From assembly GCF_002312805.1 (NCBI RefSeq), contig NZ_NMUA01000025.1:1-64000 (forward strand): a stretch of 64,000 nt of DNA. The letters are read 5' to 3'. The notes under the pieces were generated by a model. It searched no databases. It was not told the DNA's origin and worked only from the letters and a program-made list of their open reading frames with translations. Below, one piece after another: positions 47,771 through 57,274 of this stretch. This DNA is from Sphingobium sp. D43FB (GTDB lineage: Bacteria; Pseudomonadota; Alphaproteobacteria; Sphingomonadales; Sphingomonadaceae). A program made the translations under genes and the position numbers. Every line of letters begins with the position of its first letter. The stretch's first letter is position 1.

Positions 47771-50700
47771 ATGAAGGCCTGGCGCTTTGCGGTAGATCGT
47801 GGCGGTACTTTCACCGATATCGTTGCGACGACCCCTGAAGGGGACCTGGTGACCGACAAACTGCTGTCGCAGAACCCCGGATCTTATTCTGATGCCGCCA
47901 GCGAAGGCGTGCGGCGCCTGATGCTGCGCCATGGCGAAGGACCGATTGCTGAGCTTCGTATCGGCACGACGGTGGCGACCAATGCGCTGCTCGAACGTAA
48001 GGGGGAACGGCTGGGGCTGGCCATCACGCGCGGCTTCGGCGATGCATTGCGGATCGCCACGCAGGCGCGGCCCGATATTTTTGCCCGTCACATTATGTTA
48101 CCCGAGCAACTGCCTGCCCGGGTGGTTGAGATCGACGAGCGGGTTGGGGTTGATGGCAAAGTCCTGCAACAGCTCGATGACATGCAGGTTCGGAAGGAAC
48201 TCGACGCCCTCCGAGCCGAAGGCTTCGATGCTCTTGCGATTATCCTGATGCACGGGTGGAAATACCGGGACCACGAGGCGCGGATCGCGCAGATCGCGCG
48301 CGATATCGGGTTTACGCAAGTTAGCGTCAGTCACGAGGTGGCACCGCTGATCCGTCTAATCCCGCGCGGCGATACGACGGTGGTCGATGCCTATCTATCG
48401 CCGGTTCTGCGGCGCTACACCGATGCGCTCGAGGCTAGCCTCCCCGCGACCGGGAGCCTGCGTTTCATGCAGTCGAACGGCGGGCTGGCGGAAGTGGGGG
48501 CGTTTCACGGCAAGGATGCGATCCTGTCCGGCCCAGCAGGCGGCGTGGTCGGCATGGTCGCAGCGAGCGCACCACTAGGCCATACCCGGCTGATTGGCTT
48601 CGACATGGGCGGCACGAGCACCGATGTTGCACATTATGCCGGCGAATATGAACTGACCGGCGACAGCGTGGTTGCGGGGGTGCGGGTCGCGGCACCGATG
48701 ATGCAGATCAATACAGTCGCGGCGGGCGGCGGGTCGATCTGCCGCTTTGATGGGGCTCGCTTCAGGGTCGGGCCGGAAAGCGCCGGGGCGGACCCTGGCC
48801 CTGCCTGCTACCGCAAGGGCGGACCGCTGACCGTCACCGACTGTAATCTTTTCCTAGGTCGCCTCGATCCTGCGTTCTTCCCGGCCGTGTTCGGTCCACA
48901 GGGCGATGCCCCGCTTGATCCGGTGGCGGCACGAGGGCGGCTGGAAGAAGTTGCCGCAATGCTCCCCGAACCAAGGCCGCTTGAAGAGATCGCCGAGGGC
49001 TTCCTTGCCATCGCGGTCGACAATATGGCCAACGCCATCCGCAAGATCTCGGTCGCGCGCGGGCACGATGTGACGACCTATGCGCTTGCTTGCTTTGGCG
49101 GAGCGGGCGGACAGCATGCCTGCAAGGTCGCCGATGCGCTAGGGATGGAGACGGTGTTGGTCCATCCGCTTGCAGGGATGCTCTCGGCCTATGGCATAGG
49201 CCTCGCGCCGGTGAAGGCCATCCGCGAGGTCAGTCTCGTGCGGCCGCTGGACGAAAGCTTCGCTCGTGACCTGGCTGCGCTTGAGGAACAGGCGCGGCAG
49301 GAGCTCCTTGATCAGGGCATCGCTGCCGACGCGATCCGGATCGACAGCCGCGCAAGGCTGCGCTTTGCTGGCAGTGACAGTCAGCTAGCCATAGCTTGCG
49401 CCGATCCAGAGGCTATGGATGGAGCCTTCCGCAAACTGCACCGCCAGCGCTTCGGCGATTCCGAGGCGCAGGCGGCAATCATGGTGGAGGCCCTGAGTGT
49501 CGAGGCGAGCGGGCAGGCGGGTGGGCTGTCAGCATCGGTCGATCTGCCCGAGACGTTGGTTGATGGTGATGCCCTGGTACCTGGCGCTTGGAAGATTCTG
49601 TCGCGCCGCGCCTTCGATGTTGGCAAATGCGAGTCCGGGCCGCTGCTGGTCATCGACCCGGGGTCGACGACCGTGGTCGAGGAAGGCTGGCAGGCGCGAT
49701 TGGCCGATGAAGGAAGCCTGATCCTGACCCGCAGCGTGCCGCTGAGGCGTGAGCGCGCGGCGGGAACGGATGTCGATCCGGTCCGGCTCGAGATTTTCAA
49801 CAACCTGTTCATGGCCATCGCCGAGGAAATGGGGGTGGTGCTGCAATCCACCGCGACCTCGGTCAACATCAAGGAACGGCTTGATTTTTCCTGCGCACTT
49901 TTCGATCGCAGCGGGGCGTTGATCGCCAACGCGCCGCACATTCCGGTGCATCTTGGCAGCATGGGCGACAGCATTGTGCGGGTGATCGATGCGCGTGGGA
50001 GCGGGCGCGACGGGCGCGGGTTTCGGCGCGGCGATGCTTATGTGCTCAATGATCCCTATCGTGGCGGCACGCACCTACCCGATATCACGGTGATCGTGCC
50101 CGTGTTCTACAGCGAAGAGGCGAGCGAACCCGATGCTTTTGTTGCAGCGCGCGGGCACCATGCCGATATTGGCGGGATCGCGCCCGGATCCATGCCGCCG
50201 GAAAGCCGGACGATCGAGGAAGAGGGTGTCCTGATCGACAATGGCTTGCTGGTTGACGAAGGGCAGTTTTGCGAAGCGGCAATGCGCAAATTGCTGGCAG
50301 CAGCGACATTTCCCGCCCGCAATCCTGACCGCAACCTCTCCGATCTGCGCGCCCAGCTCGCCGCCTGCACGCGCGGTGCGGGGCTGCTGCGGGGCGCAGC
50401 AATGGATCTCGGTCCAGACGTGATGGCGGCCTATATGGATCATGTTCTGGCCAATGCCGAAGAAAGCGTGCGGCGGCTGCTCGATCGGCTTGAAGATGGC
50501 AGCTTTGCCTATGAAATGGACAATGGCGCGACAGTGAAGGTCGCCATCCGCATCGACCGCGCAAGCCGCTCGGCGGTGTTCGACTTCACAGGCACCAGCA
50601 ACCAGTTGCCGGACAATTTCAATGCGCCGCGCGCGATCACCCGTGCTGCCGCGCTCTACGTGCTGCGCTCGCTGATCGACGATGCCATTCCAATGAACGA

Positions 50701-51325
50701 TGGCTGCCTGCGCCCGGTCGAACTGATTGTGCCAGAAGGCTCGATGCTGAACCCGAAGCCCGGCGCAGCCGTGGTCGCCGGGAATGTCGAAACCAGTCAG
50801 GTGGTCACCGATGCACTGTTCGCCGCTTGCCGACGCCTTGCGCCGAGCCAGGGGACGATGAACAACTTCACGTTCGGTAATGAATATCACCAATATTACG
50901 AGACAATCTGCGGCGGTTCGGGCGCGGGGCCCGATCATGACGGGACGAGCGCTGTGCAGACGCATATGACCAACAGCCGTCTTACCGACCCGGAGATCCT
51001 CGAAACGCGGCTGCCCGTGCGGATCGAGCGGTTCGCAATCCGCCATGGTTCGGGCGGGACGGGTTTGCATTGCGGCGGCGACGGTGTCGAACGGCGCGTG
51101 ACCTTCCTCGAACCAATGCGTGCCAACATACTCGCCAATCGCCGCCGGATTGCGCCAAGCGGGATATGCGGAGGCGAAGATGCACTGGCTGGCCGGAACT
51201 GGGTGGAGAGGGCGGACGGATCGCGTGAGCCGTTGGGGGCAACAGCGTCTGCGCACATGCAACCGGGTGATTGTTTTGTAATTCTAACCCCCGGTGGCGG
51301 TGGATTTGGGAAGGTGTCTCAATGA
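47771..51325 (+). CDS. oplAH: ATP-dependent 5-oxoprolinase (HyuA-HyuB fusion)
   Basis: Starting at 47771 (MKAWRFAVDRGGTF) gives 1184 aa. The N-terminal HyuA part has ATPase motifs (VDRGGTFTDIV; LIGFDMGGTSTDVAHYAG). The HyuB part begins near residue 650 (VRLEIFNNLFMAIAEEMGVV; RLDFSCALFDRSGALIANA). The fused arrangement and length match 5-oxoprolinase, which opens pyroglutamate to glutamate with ATP; a related hydantoinase cannot be excluded. It overlaps DUF969 by ATGA. Confidence 0.9.
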   Translation: MKAWRFAVDRGGTFTDIVATTPEGDLVTDKLLSQNPGSYSDAASEGVRRLMLRHGEGPIAELRIGTTVATNALLERKGERLGLAITRGFGDALRIATQARPDIFARHIMLPEQLPARVVEIDERVGVDGKVLQQLDDMQVRKELDALRAEGFDALAIILMHGWKYRDHEARIAQIARDIGFTQVSVSHEVAPLIRLIPRGDTTVVDAYLSPVLRRYTDALEASLPATGSLRFMQSNGGLAEVGAFHGKDAILSGPAGGVVGMVAASAPLGHTRLIGFDMGGTSTDVAHYAGEYELTGDSVVAGVRVAAPMMQINTVAAGGGSICRFDGARFRVGPESAGADPGPACYRKGGPLTVTDCNLFLGRLDPAFFPAVFGPQGDAPLDPVAARGRLEEVAAMLPEPRPLEEIAEGFLAIAVDNMANAIRKISVARGHDVTTYALACFGGAGGQHACKVADALGMETVLVHPLAGMLSAYGIGLAPVKAIREVSLVRPLDESFARDLAALEEQARQELLDQGIAADAIRIDSRARLRFAGSDSQLAIACADPEAMDGAFRKLHRQRFGDSEAQAAIMVEALSVEASGQAGGLSASVDLPETLVDGDALVPGAWKILSRRAFDVGKCESGPLLVIDPGSTTVVEEGWQARLADEGSLILTRSVPLRRERAAGTDVDPVRLEIFNNLFMAIAEEMGVVLQSTATSVNIKERLDFSCALFDRSGALIANAPHIPVHLGSMGDSIVRVIDARGSGRDGRGFRRGDAYVLNDPYRGGTHLPDITVIVPVFYSEEASEPDAFVAARGHHADIGGIAPGSMPPESRTIEEEGVLIDNGLLVDEGQFCEAAMRKLLAAATFPARNPDRNLSDLRAQLAACTRGAGLLRGAAMDLGPDVMAAYMDHVLANAEESVRRLLDRLEDGSFAYEMDNGATVKVAIRIDRASRSAVFDFTGTSNQLPDNFNAPRAITRAAALYVLRSLIDDAIPMNDGCLRPVELIVPEGSMLNPKPGAAVVAGNVETSQVVTDALFAACRRLAPSQGTMNNFTFGNEYHQYYETICGGSGAGPDHDGTSAVQTHMTNSRLTDPEILETRLPVRIERFAIRHGSGGTGLHCGGDGVERRVTFLEPMRANILANRRRIAPSGICGGEDALAGRNWVERADGSREPLGATASAHMQPGDCFVILTPGGGGFGKVSQ

Positions 51326-51993
51326 GCTATTGGCCACTCCTTGGAATTGCGATCGTCGTTATTGGTTTTGCGTTGCGGTTCAATCCGCTGATGGTGGTGG
51401 TGGGCGCGGCGCTGGCGACAGGTGTGCTCGCCGGGCTCGATCTCGTTGCTGTGATACAAGCGCTGGGCAAAGCCTTTAATGACAATCGCTACATCACTGT
51501 CACATGGATCATTCTGCCGGTGATCGGCCTGCTTGAACGGCACGGCCTGCAGCAACGCGCCCGCGCGGTCATCGAAGCAATGCGTGGCGCGACCATGGGC
51601 CGACTGCTGGTCGCTTACCTCGCCTTTCGCCAACTCACCTCAGCGCTCGGCATGAAGGATATTGGCGGGCATCCGCAGGCCGTGCGTCCCTTGGTGGCCC
51701 CGATGGCGGAGGCGGCGGCGGTCAAGAACCATGGCGATCTATCTGAGGAGGACTGCGACAAGATCAAGGCCATGGCAGCTGCGACCGACAATGTGGGCCT
51801 GTTTTTTGGCGAAGACATTTTTTTCGCGATTGCCTCGATCCTGTTGATCCAGGGCGTGTTCGAGAGCGCGGGCTACCCCATGACCCCGTTGCAGCTTTCC
51901 ATCTGGGCAATCCCCACTGCAATCTGCGCCTTTGTTATCCACGGGGGCCGCATCCTCGCTTTCGACCGCCGCTTGGGGAGGGCACGCCCATGA
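51322..51993 (+). CDS. DUF969 membrane protein
   Basis: 223 aa from the ATGA at 51322 (MSYWPLLGIAIVV). Several membrane helices (YITVTWIILPVIGLLE, IFFAIASILLIQGV) with a conserved cytosolic loop (LGMKDIGGHPQAVRPLVAP). DUF969 always pairs with DUF979. Their link to 5-oxoprolinases suggests a two-subunit pyroglutamate transporter; this is inference from gene neighbourhood. Confidence 0.9.
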   Translation: MSYWPLLGIAIVVIGFALRFNPLMVVVGAALATGVLAGLDLVAVIQALGKAFNDNRYITVTWIILPVIGLLERHGLQQRARAVIEAMRGATMGRLLVAYLAFRQLTSALGMKDIGGHPQAVRPLVAPMAEAAAVKNHGDLSEEDCDKIKAMAAATDNVGLFFGEDIFFAIASILLIQGVFESAGYPMTPLQLSIWAIPTAICAFVIHGGRILAFDRRLGRARP

Positions 51994-52940
51994 TCACCTA
52001 CGAATGGCTTTATGCGCTGGCGGGCGCGGCCTTCGCGCTTTGGGCGCTGCTCAGCGTGCGTGATCGGCGCTGGGGCAATGCCGGGTTCTGGGCGCTGCTG
52101 GCCGCCAGCTTCCTGCTGGGCAGTCATGTCTCCGATCTCATGAACGGACTATTGGTGCTGGCGATGGTGGCGATTGCGGGGGGTGGCGGATTGACGCGGA
52201 GCGATCCGGCGACGACGACGCCCCAGGAACGGCAGCTGCTTTCGGAGCGGCTCGGCAACCGGTTGTTCCTGCCAGCCCTGGTGGTACCGCTGACCGCTGT
52301 CGCGGGGACGTTGCTCTACAATTACACGCCTTTTGGCGAGACCGGATTGTTCGAGGCGCGGCGCGAAACGCTGATCCTGTTCGGCTTGGGTGTGGTGGCG
52401 GCGCTGGCGCTGGCGATCGCTTGGCTGCGCCCGCCGCTTCTGGCTCCGGCCGAGGAGGGGCGGCGGCTGCTCGACTCGATCGGCTGGGCGGCGATCCTGC
52501 CGCAGATGTTGGCGGCGCTCGGAGCGGTGTTCGCCCTGGCGGGCGTTGGCGAAATCATTGGTGGCCTTGCCGGTGATATCATACCTGCCGGTAGCGTTTT
52601 TCTGACAGTGGCCGTTTTTGCGCTGGGCATGGCGTTGTTCACGGTGATCATGGGGAATGCCTTTGCTGCCTTTCCGGTCATGGCAGCTGCGATCGGAATT
52701 CCGTTACTGGTCCAGCAATATGGCGGCAACCCGGCGGTGATCGGCGCAGTTGGCATGCTCGCCGGCTTCTGCGGAACGCTGTTGACCCCGATGGCGGCTA
52801 ACTTCAACATCGTTCCCGCCGCGCTGCTTGCGCTGAAAGATCAGCATGGGGTGATCCGCCAACAGATCGGGACCGCTCTTCCGCTGCTGGTCTGCAATAT
52901 TGTCATCATTTATGTAGGGGCTTTCCTGTTGTGGAACTGA
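51990..52940 (+). CDS. DUF979 membrane protein
   Basis: 316 aa with about nine hydrophobic helices, e.g. LLAASFLLGSHVSDLMNG and ALGMALFTVIMGNAFAAFPV, and the loop GNPAVIGAVGMLAGFCGTLL. It is the partner of DUF969 and overlaps it by ATGA. It overlaps DUF2891 by ten bases. Confidence 0.9.
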   Translation: MITYEWLYALAGAAFALWALLSVRDRRWGNAGFWALLAASFLLGSHVSDLMNGLLVLAMVAIAGGGGLTRSDPATTTPQERQLLSERLGNRLFLPALVVPLTAVAGTLLYNYTPFGETGLFEARRETLILFGLGVVAALALAIAWLRPPLLAPAEEGRRLLDSIGWAAILPQMLAALGAVFALAGVGEIIGGLAGDIIPAGSVFLTVAVFALGMALFTVIMGNAFAAFPVMAAAIGIPLLVQQYGGNPAVIGAVGMLAGFCGTLLTPMAANFNIVPAALLALKDQHGVIRQQIGTALPLLVCNIVIIYVGAFLLWN

Positions 52941-53920
52941 CCGAAGATATTGCCCGTAATTTCGCAAGGATAGCGCTTGGCCACGTGACGCGGCCCTATC
53001 CCTACAAGGACGACCATGTCTTCGAGAGCGACCAGGACGTCCGGGCCCCGCGCATGGCCCACCCGGTTTTCTTCGGCAGCTTTGACTGGCACAGCTGCGT
53101 GCACGGATGGTGGACCTTACTGACGTTAAGGCGGCAATATCCCGGCATGGCCGAAGCTGGGCCAATCGAAGCGCTAGCTGACGAAACCTTTACGGTTGCC
53201 AAGCTTGCGGTCGAACTGGCCTATCTCGACCGGCCGATGTCGCGCGGCTTCGAGAGGCCCTACGGATGGAGTTGGCTGCTATACCTGCATCTTGAGGCTG
53301 AACGGCACGATGATCGCGAATGGTCTGTCCGTATTGAACCCTTGGCGCTGGCTTTCGCGGCGCGCCTTTGCGATTACCTTCGGATACTGACTTACCCGAT
53401 TACCGTGGGCACGCATTTCAATACGGCTTTTGCGCTGATCCTAGCACGACGTTGGGCGTTGGGTCGCGACGAGGCAATGGTGACCTTGATCGACGCGTGG
53501 GCAGAGCGAGCCTTTGGCAACCGTGCCGATTATCGCGGTTGGGAGCCGGGTGGCGACGAATTTCTCTCGCCCGTTCTCACTGCGGCACTATTGATGACCG
53601 AGACTCGTTCGAAGCGGACTTTCGCTCCCTGGTTCCGAGCCCTGGTGATTGCCAATGGCTGGCTTGAGAACGAATGCCGCCCCGTGCTCGTTTCCGACCG
53701 CACCGACGGAAAGATCGCTCATCTCGATGGTCTCAATCTCAGCCGGGCCTGGTGTCTGCGCGTTATCGCAGATGCGCTTGACGATGAGGAAACGCAAAAG
53801 GCGCTGATGCTTTTGGCGAACGAACATCTTGAGGCAGCGCTGCGGCATGTGGCTGGTGATTATATGGGAGAGCACTGGCTCACCAGCTTCGCAGTTCTGG
53901 CGTTGCTCGCGCCAAAGTAA
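52931..53920 (+). CDS. DUF2891 family protein
   Basis: 329 aa from GTG, matching DUF2891: an alpha-toroid-like protein with WHSCVHGWWTLLTLRRQYP, FERPYGWSWLLYLHLEAE and the C-terminal MGEHWLTSFAVLALL. The His and Trp residues at conserved positions suggest an enzyme active site. DUF2891 often travels with DUF969/DUF979 and a pyroglutamyl peptidase or oxoprolinase. Its reaction is unknown. Confidence 0.88.
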   Translation: MELTEDIARNFARIALGHVTRPYPYKDDHVFESDQDVRAPRMAHPVFFGSFDWHSCVHGWWTLLTLRRQYPGMAEAGPIEALADETFTVAKLAVELAYLDRPMSRGFERPYGWSWLLYLHLEAERHDDREWSVRIEPLALAFAARLCDYLRILTYPITVGTHFNTAFALILARRWALGRDEAMVTLIDAWAERAFGNRADYRGWEPGGDEFLSPVLTAALLMTETRSKRTFAPWFRALVIANGWLENECRPVLVSDRTDGKIAHLDGLNLSRAWCLRVIADALDDEETQKALMLLANEHLEAALRHVAGDYMGEHWLTSFAVLALLAPK

Positions 53921-54155
53921 ATCTAGCCACCAGCACGCTGCCGGACCTTTTTGTATCTACTCGTGGCCACTGACAGGAAGAGCGGACCGGCAAATCTATC
54001 AGAGCCGAACGGAAGATTTTTGGACGAGGCACCGTTCGCGCTCGGGGAAAGAAAGGGGTTTTTTGATCTACTGCTGCTGAGTATGCCGGTTCGTCGGGTT
54101 CGTTCATATCGATCGCCGCGTTCTGGGACTTTGCCGCCGTTCGCATCCAGTGTAA

Positions 54156-55072
54156 GAGTCTGTGTCAGAACGGTCTCGTAATGGTGGACGATCGGGTTTC
54201 GATATGATTCCGAGGGGTTGCGACACCAACCTTGGAAGCCATCATGTGGAACCCGACCGCCCGCGGGCATCATAGCCGCGCACAGCTTCGCTATGGAAGC
54301 GATCTTACCGACGCAGAATGGCATTTGATTGAACCATATTTGCCTGCGCCGTGCCAGCGCGGACGACGGCGATGCTGGCCGATGCGCGAGATCGTCGAAG
54401 CCATTTTCTATCTGCTACGGGCAGGATGTCCTTGGCGGCTTTTGCCCGACAGTTTTCCGCCATGGCGCACGGTCTACCGATGGTTCTGCACCTTGCGCGA
54501 CGATGGGGTATTCGAAAGCCTCAATCATCATCTCGTGCAGATCGATCGCATCCGGACTGGGCGAGAACCAGCGCCATCGGCCGCAGTCATCGACAGCCAG
54601 AGCGTGAAGACGACCGAAGCAGGCGGACCTCGCGGTTACGACGCAGGCAAGAAGACCATGGGACGCAAACGCCATGCAATGGTGGATACCGATGGTCGCA
54701 CCCTTATGATGCTGGTCCATTCTGCCGATGTGCAAGACCGCGACGGTGCGGTGCCCTTGCTCCAGCAGTCTCGCCAGCGGCATCCCTTCGTCGAGCGCAC
54801 CTATGCCGACAGCGCCTACAACAGCGATCGCGTCCGGGGCGCCACCTCCATTACGATCGAAATCGTCCGTAAATTCGCTGATCAGACCGGCTTCGTCGTC
54901 CATCCCAGACGATGGGTCGTCGAACGCACCTTCGCATGGATCAACCGCAATCGCCGCCTAGCCAAAGACTTCGAGCGGACCGTCAAATCCGCAACCGCGC
55001 TTCTCTATGCCGCCGCTGCCAATGTCCTAATCCGACGCATCGCTCGTTACGCATGAGATTCAAGACAGGCTC
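54156..55072 (+). mobile_element. IS5-family (IS427-like) insertion sequence
   Basis: 917 bp flanked by a TAA duplication (54153-54155 and 55073-55075). Imperfect terminal repeats start GAGTCTGT at the left and read GAGCCTGT on the reverse complement of the right end. One transposase gene fills the element. It interrupts a minus-strand region whose right part looks like an outer-membrane gene. The flank at 53921-54152 shows no other gene. Confidence 0.88.
54244..55056 (+). CDS. IS5-family transposase
   Basis: 270 aa from MWNPTARGHHSRAQL. The DDE core is present: AVIDSQSVKTTEAGG (first Asp), TYADSAYNSDRV (second Asp) and WVVERTFAWINRNRRLAKDFE (Glu). The N-terminal DUF4096 segment DLTDAEWHLIEPYLP is also intact. 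No frameshift, so it may be active. Confidence 0.95.
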   Translation: MWNPTARGHHSRAQLRYGSDLTDAEWHLIEPYLPAPCQRGRRRCWPMREIVEAIFYLLRAGCPWRLLPDSFPPWRTVYRWFCTLRDDGVFESLNHHLVQIDRIRTGREPAPSAAVIDSQSVKTTEAGGPRGYDAGKKTMGRKRHAMVDTDGRTLMMLVHSADVQDRDGAVPLLQQSRQRHPFVERTYADSAYNSDRVRGATSITIEIVRKFADQTGFVVHPRRWVVERTFAWINRNRRLAKDFERTVKSATALLYAAAANVLIRRIARYA

Positions 55073-55075
55073 TAA

Positions 55076-55748
55076 GAATCGGCAGATATCTGAAAAATAA
55101 ATCGTTCAGCACGAAATATCGGTCAGCACGGCACCAGCAAAATTGTCGACCTCGTATGTTCCATGCCACCCAAATACTCGGTACGTACTTAAACATATAA
55201 AGCATCTCGGGGGTGAGCGTTTTCGTGTTTCGCAATCCTGATCCTGCCGCGTCTGCCGACGACGAAAATATTCCGCCGTTCAATGTGAAACTGAGATGCT
55301 CGTTGAACTGTATTCTACCGCTCGCGGCGATTAGATCACCTACGGCATTAGAGTCGTAATTTCCGGTTCCAGTCAGCGATGCAAAGCCTCTTCCATATAT
55401 CACATCCCGCATGGCATAGCGCCAGAAGCGCCGGGCATAGGCCTGAAGAGTGAGCTTGGGGCCGGGATCAGCCAACAAGCGGATCCCCGCATCGACGCTG
55501 TTGGCCGGCGTCAGATAGCCCATGATGGTCTCATAAAGTTGCGCATGGAAAAATGGACGGAATGTCTTGATTGTAGTTGCATCGCGCGAACCGCCGGTCG
55601 ACATGTCTGCGCGTAGGGAAATCCTCGCATTGGCGGGCGCCTTGGGTATCCTCAACTGCGTGTCGGTAAACATCGCGGCGGCTTCGACATTCTTGTTATC
55701 GAAATCCCTACTGGTAAGCGGCGGTCCAGCCGAGGCTCAGGAGGCCCA
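55076..55748 (-). pseudogene. Alginate-export-like outer-membrane protein, fragment
   Basis: On the minus strand a beta-rich frame (FFHAQLYETIMGYLTPANSV; ARRFWRYAMRDVIYGRGFAS; GRIQFNEHLSFTLNGGIFSS; EMLYMFKYVP) resembles the barrel end of alginate_export proteins. The 5' part is missing: an IS21 relic lies upstream of 55748, and the IS5 element sits at its 3' side. Confidence 0.55.
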
Positions 55749-55795
55749 GCCCACCCCAAAGTCTGCTAATTCCGACGAAGCCGCCCCTCGCTTCC

Positions 55796-56690
55796 GAGAT
55801 GATCGCGCCCCTTAACTCCGGGATGATGTCGCCCCCGAAACGGGGCCTTGTCGGCAATGATTGTTGTTGTTTCGTTTGAAGCCTACGTCAAGCGGGCCGA
55901 TTGCCTTTTGAGCGCCGCATGCTGTCGCCATCGAGGTCAAGGCGATGTGCATTGTGAACCAGGCGGTCGAGGATCGCGTCGGCGTATGTGGGGTCCGCGA
56001 TCACCTGATGCCAACTGGTCACGGGAAGCTGACTGGTCACGATGGTTGAGCGACGTCCATAGCGTTTTTCCAGGATTTCGAGCAGATCGTGGCGGGCGAG
56101 CGCGTCGAGTGGTTCAAGGCCCCAGTCGTCCAGGACCAGGAGTTGAACACTGCCGAGCTTGCGCAGGAACCGTTCGTGCCGACCATCGCCCCGCGCGAGC
56201 GCGAGGCTGGCGAACAGCTTCGGAACACGTTGATAGAGCACTGAGCGATCGTCTCGACAGGCCTTGTGCCCGAGCACGCAGGCGAGCCAGCTTTTGCCGA
56301 CGCCGGTGGGCCCGGTGATCACCAGATTGTCGTGCGCGCCGATCCAGTCTCCTGCGACCAGCTTTACCAGTAATGCGCGATCCAGCCCGCGAGCGCTTCG
56401 ATAATCAATATCCTCCGGGGATGCCTGATGCCGCAACTTCGCGAACCGTAACCTGGCGGAGAGCTTGCGATCATGGCGGAAGCCCCATTCGCGATCGAGC
56501 AGGAGGGCCAGCCATTCAGGATGGGTCAGACTATCTGCTTCGGTGTTGGCAGCAAGTTCGTCAAACGCCCTGGCCATGCCGACCAGCCCCATTGCGGTCA
56601 TCCTATCGAGAGTTGGATGTGCAAGCATCGTTATGTTCGACGACTGGAGCGTGAGCTGCATGGGCGACATGCGTGGATAGGTGCCGAAGA
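55796..56690 (-). mobile_element. IS21-family remnant (istB only)
   Basis: An istB gene lies beside repeated terminal-type sequence (GAGATGATCGCGCCCC and GGGATGATGTCGCCCC, 55796-55845), but no istA follows upstream. The element is therefore incomplete and cannot move by itself. Confidence 0.7.
55888..56628 (-). CDS. istB: IstB-like ATPase, orphan
   Basis: 246 aa from MLAHPTLDRMTAMGLVG. Walker A is in ITGPTGVGKSWLACVLG and Walker B in LLVLDDWGLEPL; the STIVTSQLPV segment follows. It is a different istB subgroup from the other two here. It looks intact but has no istA partner. Confidence 0.9.
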   Translation of the reverse strand: MLAHPTLDRMTAMGLVGMARAFDELAANTEADSLTHPEWLALLLDREWGFRHDRKLSARLRFAKLRHQASPEDIDYRSARGLDRALLVKLVAGDWIGAHDNLVITGPTGVGKSWLACVLGHKACRDDRSVLYQRVPKLFASLALARGDGRHERFLRKLGSVQLLVLDDWGLEPLDALARHDLLEILEKRYGRRSTIVTSQLPVTSWHQVIADPTYADAILDRLVHNAHRLDLDGDSMRRSKGNRPA

Positions 56691-56734
56691 GTGGAGCAGG
56701 GTGGTGACTGCCGCATGCTGCATATCGTCGCGGG

Positions 56735-57274
56735 TTAATCGCTCAAATGTTTGCCCATGCGAATGAGCGGCACCGACACCCCGTCCACGTCCACTGTAGC
56801 CGGTTCGATCACGCTGTATCCGCATGCCGCATAGAGCGGCTGTCCGCTCAGCGTCGCCATCAGTTCCACCCGGTCAAAGCGTTCGGCGGCGGCCGCCTTT
56901 TCGCACAGGTCAAGGATGCGCCTTCCTACGCCGCGCCGGACGAAATTCGGATGGGTGTACATCGCCCGGACTCGCGCTGCATCCCGAAGCGGATCAAGCA
57001 ACGCTGCATCACGCGAAGCGCTGTGGTCACCGCCATAAAGCGTCGCACGTCGGCTCCACCCGCCGCAGCCAGCAAGTACGCCGTCCTCCTCAACCATGAA
57101 ATAGGTTTGATCGTGGATAAGCTGGGTATCGAGCCCCATGATCGCACGGCTCGCCAACACTTGTTCGTGCGACAGGAAGGCGGTCTGAAGTCGATCAATC
57201 GCCAATGTCATGAGATCATTGAGCGCGACGAGGTCTGCCGGTGTGGCGAGCCTAGTGGTGACGTTGCCGATCAT
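56735..57274 (-). CDS. GNAT-family N-acetyltransferase
   Basis: 179 aa from the ATGA overlap at 57274 (MIGNVTTRLATPADL). The acetyl-CoA loop VRRGVGRRILDLCE and the C-terminal motif GQPLYAACGYSVIEP are typical. Substrate unknown. It is coupled to the MarR-GNAT gene. Confidence 0.88.
   Translation of the reverse strand: MIGNVTTRLATPADLVALNDLMTLAIDRLQTAFLSHEQVLASRAIMGLDTQLIHDQTYFMVEEDGVLAGCGGWSRRATLYGGDHSASRDAALLDPLRDAARVRAMYTHPNFVRRGVGRRILDLCEKAAAAERFDRVELMATLSGQPLYAACGYSVIEPATVDVDGVSVPLIRMGKHLSD

Noticed and set aside
47446..47859. Minus-strand frame of 137 codons upstream of the 5-oxoprolinase.
   Set aside because: It overlaps the oplAH start on the opposite strand and shows no family motif.
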